The notes under the pieces: generated by a model
The model's database searches: none
The model's input: only the letters and a program-made list of their open reading frames with translations
What the model was told of the DNA's origin: nothing
Position numbers and translations under genes: made by a program
Origin: CAYFHQ01 sp964342805
Lineage (GTDB): Bacteria; Bacillota; Clostridia; Peptostreptococcales; Acidaminobacteraceae
Reading direction: 5' to 3'
NCBI GenBank assembly: GCA_964342805.1
Contig: CAYFHQ010000130.1
Coordinates: 1 to 8,740 of the forward strand
DNA: 8,740 bases
Shown: positions 1 to 6,800 of the stretch, one piece after another
How the letters are laid out: each line of letters begins with the position of its first letter
Position numbering within the stretch: position 1 is the stretch's first letter

Positions 1-53
1 CGCCTCAAACTGGTTTTGAAGACCAGAGGGCACACCAGCACCCATCCACTCCC
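1..53 (-). tRNA. selC: Selenocysteine tRNA (anticodon UCA), 3' part outside window
   Basis: Read on the minus strand from position 53, the sequence gives an 8-nt acceptor strand GGGAGTGG, the linker AT, a long 6-bp D stem (GGGTGC with GTGCCC, including G-U pairs) closed by a TGGT loop, one T, then an anticodon arm CTGGT-CTTCAAA-ACCAG. The loop places TCA (plus strand 17-19) in the anticodon position. An 8-nt acceptor strand, a 6-bp D stem and a four-base D loop are hallmarks of bacterial tRNA-Sec and differ from ordinary tRNAs. The window ends at the start of the long variable arm, so the T arm and the acceptor 3' strand are not visible. The RNA delivers selenocysteine at UGA codons through SelB. 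No gene in this window ends at or visibly contains a UGA that would need it. Confidence 0.9.
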
Positions 54-71
54 ATGTCTTTGTCTGAACTC

Positions 72-114
72 GTTGACACCACTCAATTATAGCAGACGTG
101 GCAAGGGTGTCAAC
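72..114. repeat. 9-bp inverted repeat flanking the tRNA-Sec -10 box
   Basis: GTTGACACC (72-80) and GGTGTCAAC (106-114) are perfect inverted copies separated by 25 bp. The right copy contains the -35 box of the leftward tRNA-Sec promoter. The left copy covers the predicted transcription start. It could be an operator dyad or only a duplicated -35-like word. No matching -10 box was found for the left copy on the plus strand. Confidence 0.5.
86..113 (-). promoter_or_regulatory. Consensus promoter of the selenocysteine tRNA
   Basis: On the minus strand there is a perfect -35 box TTGACA (113 to 108), a 16-bp spacer and a perfect -10 box TATAAT (91 to 86). Transcription would start near position 79, leaving about 25 nt of 5' leader to be removed by RNase P before the mature 5' end at 53. 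A full-consensus promoter fits a stable RNA gene. Confidence 0.85.
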
Positions 115-184
115 CATTTTTTTATTCCCAGCAGGCAAATGGGTGTTTTTCAGGGGGAATCCAGGTTCTTCACCTGCCAACACC

Positions 185-213
185 TTGCCAAGACTCGGTT
201 GGAACTGTAAACT
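185..213 (+). promoter_or_regulatory. Candidate promoter of the CPBP protease/lipoprotein unit
   Basis: TTGCCA (185-190, five of six consensus bases) is followed after 17 bp by TAAACT (208-213, four of six). The predicted start near 220 leaves a short leader containing the GAGGAGGT ribosome binding site (229-236). The -10 box is weak and no better pair was seen in the gap between the tRNA and the gene. Confidence 0.4.
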
Positions 214-240
214 ATAGGTAATTTAACCGAGGAGGTCTTT

Positions 241-1323
241 ATGAAACGAAACGTACGACAGTCACATATTTTGCTACTCATCGTTATGGTACTTTCGTTG
301 GTGGGCGGATTTTTTAAGCCCCTAATGTCTGATAACCTGTTCTTGGTCCTGTGGCAGCCCTTGTTAATCTTAGGTCCCGTCTTTTTTATGCTCAGGGTCA
401 ACAGGCGACCTCTGGGTCCAGCCTTACGCTTCCATAGCTTAAAAGGCAAGGATGTCTTGCTATTAATAGCAGTGACCTTGACCTTCCAGCCTATGATCGC
501 AGCCATTGTGGAAGTGGCCAATCGCTTGTTTGGCAACCAGCTGGACTTTGTCTTTGCAGGCTTTGGCAACCTCAACCCAGTGGTTCTATTCCTGTCCCTG
601 GTCCTGGCACCAACCTTCTGTGAAGAGATCCTTTTCCGTGGCGCCATTATGGACGGATACCGGTTCAAGTCTGTGAAGACCATGATCATTATGAATGGGG
701 TCCTCTTTGGCCTCATGCACGGCAATATCAATCAGTTCCTTTATACCTTTGTCATGGGTGTTTTTATTGCCTATGCAGTCTATAAGACCCACTCCCTCTG
801 GGCGGGCATTCTCATGCACTTTGTCAACAACGGCCTGTCGGCCTTGGCCCAGGTGTATCCCAATAACCCCATGGTCCAAGCTGAGCAGTGGATGTATGCC
901 ACATCGACCGGGGGAGAGCTAGCCCGGTTTGCAGTCTTTGTTGCGGTTTCGATCCTAGCGAGCCTCTGGATTCTAACCCGCTTAGAACGAACACCGTCAG
1001 CCCAAGTGGCCTACGATAAGTGGACAACCCTAGGACTTGAACCCCTTGACCTGGACCAGGTGGACACGGATGCTGTAGAAGGTAGACCCGTAAGCAAGGT
1101 TTCCGCAACTCAAGGCGTGATAGGGGAATCAAATGGACAAATAAGTGGGGGAGTAAATAGGGAAAAAAGCAGGGAAGCAAAAGTCCAAGAACCCCCAATG
1201 TCCCCAAAAGACGAACCCGTCTTCGACTGGGCCCTCACCGTAGTAGGCGTCCTTTTTGTCCTAACCAGCACCCTGATTTGGTTTGCTGCCTCCCTCTATG
1301 AAGCCGGATTAATCGAGATGTAA
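241..1323 (+). CDS. CPBP-family intramembrane metalloprotease homologue with extra C-terminal membrane segment
   Basis: This is a 360-residue polytopic membrane protein. The three CPBP (Rce1/Abi-type) motifs are all visible: EEILFR (E128, E129, R133), FGLMH (F156, H160) and HFVNN (H193, N197). These supply the glutamate and histidine residues that the Rce1 family uses for catalysis inside the membrane. Hydrophobic stretches precede and surround the motifs, with one more at about 229-247. After them comes a hydrophilic linker of about 80 residues (about 250-329), rich in Ser, Gly, Lys and Glu, and then a final hydrophobic segment (about 330-353) ending in a short tail. Typical bacterial members end soon after the third motif, so the tail is an addition. 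A strong GAGGAGG site ahead of the ATG supports the start. The substrate is unknown; roles in membrane protein or peptide processing are known for relatives. It probably shares a transcript with the lipoprotein gene 58 bp downstream. Confidence 0.88.
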   Translation: MKRNVRQSHILLLIVMVLSLVGGFFKPLMSDNLFLVLWQPLLILGPVFFMLRVNRRPLGPALRFHSLKGKDVLLLIAVTLTFQPMIAAIVEVANRLFGNQLDFVFAGFGNLNPVVLFLSLVLAPTFCEEILFRGAIMDGYRFKSVKTMIIMNGVLFGLMHGNINQFLYTFVMGVFIAYAVYKTHSLWAGILMHFVNNGLSALAQVYPNNPMVQAEQWMYATSTGGELARFAVFVAVSILASLWILTRLERTPSAQVAYDKWTTLGLEPLDLDQVDTDAVEGRPVSKVSATQGVIGESNGQISGGVNREKSREAKVQEPPMSPKDEPVFDWALTVVGVLFVLTSTLIWFAASLYEAGLIEM

Positions 1324-1381
1324 ACACCCTGTAACGACCCAGCGCCTTGAAATGGCTATACTGTTATTCGGAGGGGACTAC

Positions 1382-2320
1382 ATGCGAAAATGGATATTAC
1401 TCTGCCTGCCCTTGTTGCTGACGGCCTGTGCTGCTGTACCAGCCCAAGTGGAGGCACCTGAAATCATAGAAACACCAGTGGAAGAAGAAACGACACAAGA
1501 AACAGACTTTGACGACGATGCGGTCGCAGAGCAATTTAATCGGCTGACCAGTTCTGACCCAACGGAGCAGGAAGTCTTGGACTTTTTCGACCACCAGTTG
1601 GAAAAAGTCTCTGCTGGTAAGGCGGATGAGATGGTCTTGGAGTTTGAGCGGGTTCAGAAAAACCTGTACCGGAAGCGGCTCCAGTTCATGATCCAGAAGG
1701 ATGTACAAGAAATCCTGCTTAATGCCTTTTCCCACGGCAGTATACCAGAGGACCTGGAAGATATTGAAGACGATGGTCTCAGAAAGTACATTCAAGACCT
1801 GAGGGATAGTGGCTATGTTCTAGAAATCCGGGATGGTCGTTATATACCCGTCATTCATTATGGCTTTTATAAGCGGTTTGAACCCTACCTGTCCAAAGAA
1901 GTCCAGCAGTACTTCTCCCTCATGGAAGTTTCGAAAGAGACTCTGTATTCAGTGAGTCAGACCCTGCCCATTACCTGGGACCAGGCCTTCGAGCGCATAC
2001 TGGCTTTTGAAAACTACCTGAAAATTTATCCGGACACCTCCCGATATGACACCCTCCAGTCCAACTATGAGTATTATGTTAAGTTGTACTTGTATGGGAC
2101 CCAGGGAACACCGGCCTTTCCTTACCAGACCCGGTCCATGGACCAGTGGCTCAAGACCAGCTATGGCAATGTCTTTTTAGGAAATGATTCTTCGGCCTTT
2201 GTCTTGGAGTTTAAGGACTATATCCGACTACTTGAAGAAGAAGCCTGGCTACTGACAGAACCGGTAGAGGCCAAGCGAAACGAAGTGATTAAGAATTTAA
2301 ACTTGAAATTTGTTTACTAG
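1382..2320 (+). CDS. Predicted lipoprotein of unknown function
   Basis: The 312-residue product begins with a lipoprotein signal: a short positive start (MRK), a Leu-rich core and the lipobox LTAC with Cys16 as the lipidation site. The start at 1382 is preferred over an in-frame ATG at 1352 because GGAGGGG (1370-1376) lies 5 nt ahead of it and because the signal peptide then starts correctly. A Pro/Glu/Thr-rich acidic linker follows (about residues 17-45), which would tether the domain to the outer face of the membrane. The rest looks soluble, mostly helical, rich in Tyr, Glu and Leu, and has no Cys-based or obvious catalytic motif. I do not recognise the family. It lies 58 bp after the protease homologue with no promoter or terminator seen between, so the two are probably cotranscribed at the cell envelope. 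Confidence 0.85.
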   Translation: MRKWILLCLPLLLTACAAVPAQVEAPEIIETPVEEETTQETDFDDDAVAEQFNRLTSSDPTEQEVLDFFDHQLEKVSAGKADEMVLEFERVQKNLYRKRLQFMIQKDVQEILLNAFSHGSIPEDLEDIEDDGLRKYIQDLRDSGYVLEIRDGRYIPVIHYGFYKRFEPYLSKEVQQYFSLMEVSKETLYSVSQTLPITWDQAFERILAFENYLKIYPDTSRYDTLQSNYEYYVKLYLYGTQGTPAFPYQTRSMDQWLKTSYGNVFLGNDSSAFVLEFKDYIRLLEEEAWLLTEPVEAKRNEVIKNLNLKFVY

Positions 2321-2425
2321 CCTTCACGTCATGTGGGTAGAAGAGGACAGTTTCAGAACAAAAAGCCTTGGCTAAGGCGCATCAAAAGAAGAACACATCA
2401 AGAAAAGAGCACTAGAACAAAAGAA

Positions 2426-2469
2426 AAAGGCAGTTGCTGGAACGAATACATCGTCCATCAACTGCCTTT
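2426..2469. terminator. Bidirectional intrinsic terminator between the lipoprotein gene and plsY
   Basis: A perfect 11-bp stem, AAAGGCAGTTG (2426-2436) with CAACTGCCTTT (2459-2469), continues after one mismatch into TGGA(A)CGA paired with TCGTCCA, closing on an ATACA loop. On the plus strand it is followed by a T-rich stretch (TTTGTTTA). On the minus strand the preceding A-rich run gives a U-rich tail. It starts 3 bp past the plsY stop codon and serves the convergent genes. The remaining gap (2321-2425) is A-rich and holds nothing else I can support. Confidence 0.85.
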
Positions 2470-2471
2470 GT

Positions 2472-3080
2472 TTATGCCTTCTTTTTCGATTTTGAACTCA
2501 GGGAGAACTTGTTCTCCTCGCCCTTGAGCAGGCGCTGTAGGTTGGCACGGTGACGGTAGATCACAAATAGGCCAATGGCTACAGCAGCTGAAACAAAGAG
2601 GGTGTTCATACCCATAAGATAGCTCACAACCGGGAACATGGCTGCTGATAGAATGGACGCCAGCCCCATATAGCCAGTTACCTTGATCACGATAAACTGG
2701 AAGGCTACCAGGATCAGGCCGATAATGGGATTCACACCCATGATCATACCAACAGTGGCAGCAACCCCTTTGCCGCCCTTAAAACCTAATGTGAAGGGGT
2801 AGCAGTGGCCTACGACAGCGGCACCACCGCAAACAACTGCGCCGTTTTCCCCTAGGATCAAGTGGCCCACGATGGCTGCCACCAGGCCCTTCATAAAGTC
2901 GCCTATAAAGGCCAGGATACCAGTTTTCTTACCCAGTGTTCGGATGACATTTGTTGCCCCAGCATTACCGCTACCGTGTTCTCGGATATCAATACCAGCG
3001 ACACGTTTGCTGACGATATATGAAAATGGAATACTTCCCAGAACATAACCAATTCCAAGTAATAACATCATATTAATCAT
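2472..3080 (-). CDS. plsY: Acyl-phosphate:glycerol-3-phosphate acyltransferase PlsY
   Basis: PlsY transfers an acyl chain from acyl-phosphate to the sn-1 position of glycerol-3-phosphate, giving lysophosphatidic acid, the first step of phospholipid synthesis in most Bacillota. The 202-residue product has the expected length and membrane topology. It shows all three conserved loops: HGSGNAGATN (residues 35-44, with G15-S16-I17-P18 just before), GFKGGKGVAA (99-108), and HRANLQRLLKGEE (177-189). The C terminus is a short basic tail. GGAGGAGG (3097 to 3090) lies 9 nt from the ATG, supporting the start; in-frame ATGs at codons 4 and 5 are less well placed. The gene stands alone, convergent with the lipoprotein gene and divergent from the TetR gene, with which it shares a promoter region. 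Confidence 0.96.
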   Translation of the reverse strand: MINMMLLLGIGYVLGSIPFSYIVSKRVAGIDIREHGSGNAGATNVIRTLGKKTGILAFIGDFMKGLVAAIVGHLILGENGAVVCGGAAVVGHCYPFTLGFKGGKGVAATVGMIMGVNPIIGLILVAFQFIVIKVTGYMGLASILSAAMFPVVSYLMGMNTLFVSAAVAIGLFVIYRHRANLQRLLKGEENKFSLSSKSKKKA

Positions 3081-3103
3081 TTTTTATAACCTCCTCCTAA
3101 GAC

Positions 3104-3132
3104 ATTGTACCATGTTATAAACCCATTGACTA
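3104..3132 (-). promoter_or_regulatory. Candidate plsY promoter with extended -10
   Basis: On the minus strand TACAAT (3109 to 3104, five of six consensus bases) is preceded by TGG, an extended -10 element. This could compensate for a poor -35 (TAGTCA, 3132 to 3127, 17-bp spacer). The -35 region lies on the same bases as the -35 of the divergent TetR promoter, so polymerases at the two promoters would compete. Confidence 0.55.
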
Positions 3133-3153
3133 TATGGAGAAAAGCGATAGAAT
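3126..3153 (+). promoter_or_regulatory. Promoter of the TetR-family gene
   Basis: TTGACT (3126-3131) and TAGAAT (3148-3153) are separated by 16 bp; each matches five of six consensus bases. The predicted start falls near 3160, inside the palindrome at 3153-3170. A bound repressor would therefore block its own transcription. Confidence 0.7.
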
Positions 3154-3170
3154 GTTAGTGAGCACTAACA
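3153..3170. promoter_or_regulatory. Putative TetR operator O1 (autoregulatory)
   Basis: This is an 18-bp dyad, TGTTAGTG-AG-CACTAACA, with perfect 8-bp arms. It lies immediately after the -10 box and 11 bp ahead of the TetR start codon, the usual place for autorepression by this family. A degenerate copy with the same centre-to-arm geometry occurs at 3797-3814. Confidence 0.7.
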
Positions 3171-3181
3171 ATGGAGGTTCT

Positions 3182-3754
3182 ATGTCAAAGACAAAGGAAA
3201 AATTATATGTAGCCGCTGCGCAGTTATTTTCAAGCAAGGGCTTTGACAGTACAACGACAAAGGAGATCGCAGAATTGGCTGGGGTCAGTGAAATGACCTT
3301 GTTCAGGCAGTTTAAAACCAAGGAAAACCTCTTTCGGGAGGTGGGGAACAAGTATGTCTTTGAACCCACCTTTGGCCACCTATTCAAGGACCAACTAACC
3401 TATGACCTGGTTACAGACTTCACCAAAGTGGCCATGCGTCATCATGAGGTCCTTACCAAGAACAAGCGAATGGTCTTAATGAACATGCGGTCTGCCTCCC
3501 TACATGTGGGAGACGAACCGGACGTCCTGGACATTCCCATGGAACTCCACAAACATGTGGTCCAGTATATCCGGGTCATGCAGAAAAAAGGTTTGGTCGT
3601 GGACCAAAACCCAGAGACCCTATCCACTGGTTTTTTAGCTCTCGCTGTGGGTACATTTCTCATGGAGTCCTTTTTTACCTCGCAGTTGGTCGACTCTGTC
3701 AGTCTAGGAAAAGCAGTAGAAAATTATTGTAAGGGGATCAGCAAATCGAGTTAA
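3182..3754 (+). CDS. TetR/AcrR-family transcriptional regulator
   Basis: The 190-residue product has the canonical TetR N-terminal DNA-binding domain. A first helix (about residues 4-19) leads to G20-F21 and the helix-turn-helix T24 to F44, with the typical TTKEIAELAGVS and MTLFRQF elements followed by KTKENLF. The remaining residues (about 55-190) form the variable ligand and dimer domain, which gives no clue to the ligand. The start at 3182 has GGAGG (3173-3177) 4 nt upstream. An upstream in-frame ATG at 3134 lies inside the promoter and is excluded. The protein probably represses its own gene through the dyad at 3153-3170. A related dyad ahead of the next gene suggests that the activase-like protein is its target. 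Acyl-CoA-type ligands would fit the neighbour, but that is a guess. Confidence 0.93.
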   Translation: MSKTKEKLYVAAAQLFSSKGFDSTTTKEIAELAGVSEMTLFRQFKTKENLFREVGNKYVFEPTFGHLFKDQLTYDLVTDFTKVAMRHHEVLTKNKRMVLMNMRSASLHVGDEPDVLDIPMELHKHVVQYIRVMQKKGLVVDQNPETLSTGFLALAVGTFLMESFFTSQLVDSVSLGKAVENYCKGISKSS

Positions 3755-3784
3755 CACTTTGCTTTTGAAGACCTTGCTAAAAAA

Positions 3785-3815
3785 TTCACCCGCAAATGTT
3801 AGCAGACACTATCAT
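3785..3815 (+). promoter_or_regulatory. Weak candidate promoter of the activase-like gene
   Basis: TATCAT (3810-3815, five of six consensus bases) could be a -10 box buried in O2, but the only -35-like word, TTCACC (3785-3790), stands 19 bp away. The large gene may instead be transcribed from the TetR promoter, because no convincing terminator lies between the two genes. Confidence 0.25.
3797..3814. promoter_or_regulatory. Putative second TetR operator O2 ahead of the activase-like gene
   Basis: TGTTAGCAGACACTATCA matches O1 at 13 of 18 positions in register, keeping TGTTAG on one side and CACTA on the other. It also sits in a larger imperfect dyad sharing the same centre: CAAATG (3793-3798) with CATTTG (3813-3818), and TAG with CTA inside. 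It lies about 80 bp ahead of the large gene's start codon. Confidence 0.5.
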
Positions 3816-3894
3816 TTGTGAGTTGATCCATTGTACAGATTCATCGATATGGGGACCAATAATTGACCGTAGGCAATCAAAGGAGATGAGCATC

Positions 3895-6800
3895 ATGATT
3901 GTTGGTATTGATGTAGGATCAACGACTATCAAAGCCGTTGTGTTAAATGAGCAAAATGAAATGGTATTTCAAACCTATAAGCGCCACCATGCTGACGTAA
4001 GAACAGCTGTCGTGGACCTATTCCAGGAACTGATCGGACAACTGGGTGACCAGGCCTTTAAAATGACCATAACTGGGTCTGCTGGCCTCCTGGTGGCTGA
4101 GGAGTTTTCCTTACCCTTTGTCCAGGAAGTGGTGGCCTCGACAAAGATGATCCATAGGGAATATCCGGACGTGGACGTGGTCATAGAGCTTGGCGGGGAG
4201 GACGCAAAAATCACCTACCTGGGCCAGTCCATTGAACAGCGGATGAATGGCGTGTGTGCAGGTGGCACCGGAGCCTTTATTGACCAGATGGCCATCCTTT
4301 TACAAACAGACGCCTCAGGCCTCAATGAAATGGCCAAGAAGGCCAATGTGACCTATCCCATTGCCTCCAGGTGTGGCGTATTTGCCAAGTCAGACATCCA
4401 GCCCCTCCTCAACGAGGGTACACCCAAAGAGGACATTGCCATTAGTGTCCTCCAGGCCGTGGTCAACCAGACCATTAGCGGCCTGGCATGTGGCAAGCCC
4501 ATCCGGGGCAAGATCGCCTTTCTTGGTGGTCCCTTGCACTTTCTAGACCAGTTGCGGGGTCGCTTCATTGAGACCCTGGATATCAAGGAGGGCATGTATG
4601 TGTCCCCTAAGTCTGGCCAGTACGCTGTAGCAGTGGGTGCAGCCTACACTTGTGAGGGTCCAACCATGGGGATTGACCACCTGCAAGAAGGGTTAGAAAA
4701 GTGGAAGGGTGGTGCCAAGGCCAAGACTGGCCGTCTGGAAGCCTTGTTCGAGTCACCAGGGGATTTCGAACAATTTCAAGCGCGCCACAAGAAAAACAAG
4801 ATTTCCAGAAAGGCCCTCGAAGACCAAAAGGGTCCTATTTTTGTGGGCATAGACGCCGGTTCAACAACGACCAAGGTGACAGCCATTAACCAAGCAGGTG
4901 ACCTGGTCTTTAACTGGTATGGGTCCAATGAAGGGAGTCCCCTGGAGTCCTCGGGTAAGGCCCTTCAGGCCCTTTACAGACAAATGCCCAAGGATGCATA
5001 CATAGCAAGAAGTGCTGTTACAGGTTATGGTGAGCACCTGCTCCTGGCCGGTTATTCAATTGACGAAGGAGAGATTGAAACTGTGGCCCATTCCAAGGCG
5101 GCCAATGCCTTTTTGCCTGGAGTTGAATTCATACTGGACATTGGTGGCCAGGACATGAAATGTATGCGGATTAAGGATGGGGCCATTGAGAGTATCATGC
5201 TCAACGAGGCCTGTTCCTCCGGCTGTGGGTCCTTTATTGAGACCTTTGCCAAGTCCATGAATATGGAGGTCCAGACCTTTGCCGAAGCCTCCCTGTTTGC
5301 CAAGGAGCCTGTGGACTTGGGCACCCGGTGTACCGTCTTTATGAACTCCAAGGTCAAACAAGCCCAGCGGGAGGGGTCAGCTGTGGGTGACATATCTGCA
5401 GGCATCGCCTATTCAGTCATCCGTAACGCCCTTTACAAGGTCATCCGCCTGCGACACCCAGAAGACCTGGGGACCAAGATTGTCGTACAAGGGGGGACCT
5501 TCCTTAATAATGCCGTTCTTCGTAGTTTTGAAAAAACCGTCCACCAAGAGGTGGTTCGGCCGGATATTGCAGGCACAATGGGTGCCTATGGATCGGCTCT
5601 CTTGGCGCTGGAACACTGGGACGGGGAATCTGTTTCAACCATAATCAATGGGCAAGCCCTGGACACCTTCCAGTGGAAAACGGCCCAACACCGATGCGGT
5701 TTGTGCACCAATCGTTGTCTGATGACAATCAACACCTTTCCCGGCGGTGGCCGTTACCTGTCCGGCAACCGTTGTGAGCGGGGGGCGGGCGCATCGGCTA
5801 TAGATGAAGGGGTTGAAAACCTCTTCAAGTGGAAGTATGACGCCTTGTTTGAACGACCCATTTTGCCTGAGGACCAGGCGCCCAGAGGCAGTGTGGGTTT
5901 GCCAAGGGTTCTCAACATGTTTGAGCAGTACCCCTTTTGGCACCGGTTTTTCACGGACCTGGGTTACCGGGTGGTCCTTTCTGACCATTCCAGTAGGGAC
6001 CTATTTGAAAAGGGGATGGAGTCCATTCCTTCTGAGTCCGTTTGTTATCCGGGCAAACTGGTCCATGGCCATATTGAAGACCTGGTGGACCAGGGGGTGT
6101 CTTTTGTTTTCTATCCATCGATCATGGCCAATGGCAAGGAGGACAAGGGGGCGGACAACCAGTTTAATTGTCCTATTGTCACCAGTTATCCGGAAACCAT
6201 TAAGGCCAATGTGGACCGGATTAGTCAGGTGGACTATCTGAGTCCCTTCCTGCCTTTAGAGTCCCCCAAACGTATGCGGGTGAAACTGCAAAAACTCTTT
6301 GGCCAGCGGGGCATTGCCAAGGCCCAAGTAGACAGGGCCGTGTCTGCAGCTTACGAAGCCCTGGAGGCATGGACGGCGGCTGTCCGCGCCAAGGGAGAAG
6401 CCACTGTTGAAACGGTCAAGGAAAGAGGGGGCAAGGCCATCGTATTAAGCGGCAGGCCCTACCATATTGATCCCGAGATCAACCATGGCATACCAGAAAT
6501 GATCGCCCGCTATGGGGTGGCGGTTTTGACAGAGGACGCTGTGGCCCATTTGGCCAGAGCACCTAGACCCCTTCGGGTGGTAGACCAGTGGATGTTCCAC
6601 ACCCGCTTGTATAATGCTGCAAGCTTTGTGGCGGACACGGCGCAATTTGAACTGGTTCAGCTCAACTCCTTTGGGTGTGGCCTAGACGCCGTGACCATTG
6701 ACCAGGTCAATGACATCCTGTCTCCGGCAGGCAAACTCCACACGGTTTTAAAGATCGACGAGATCAACAACCTGGGGGCTGCCCGCATTCGGATCAGGTC

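Noticed and set aside
73..78. A plus-strand TTGACA as a promoter for the protease gene
   Set aside because: No -10 box stands at 16-18 bp, and the site is the mirror arm of the tRNA-Sec -35 repeat.
16..210. A short rightward open frame across the tRNA-Sec and the gap after it
   Set aside because: It begins inside the tRNA gene, covers its promoter and has no ribosome binding site.
1352..1381. An upstream in-frame ATG for the lipoprotein
   Set aside because: The ribosome binding site and the signal peptide both point to the ATG at 1382.
2333..2527. A short rightward open frame across the terminator and the end of plsY
   Set aside because: It is Lys/Arg-rich, has no ribosome binding site and contains the terminator hairpin.
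3134..3181. An upstream in-frame ATG for the TetR-family gene
   Set aside because: It lies between the -35 and -10 boxes, so it would not be on the transcript; the ATG at 3182 has a good GGAGG site.
3740..3763. A hairpin AGCAAA/TTTGCT followed by TTTT at the end of the TetR gene as a terminator
   Set aside because: The stem is only 6 bp, low in GC and has a 12-nt loop, so it is too weak to call.
3796..3894. An in-frame ATG at 3796 that would lengthen the activase-like protein by 33 residues
   Set aside because: It lies within the operator-like dyad, has no ribosome binding site, and the added residues precede the conserved IVGIDVGSTT start of the ATPase fold.
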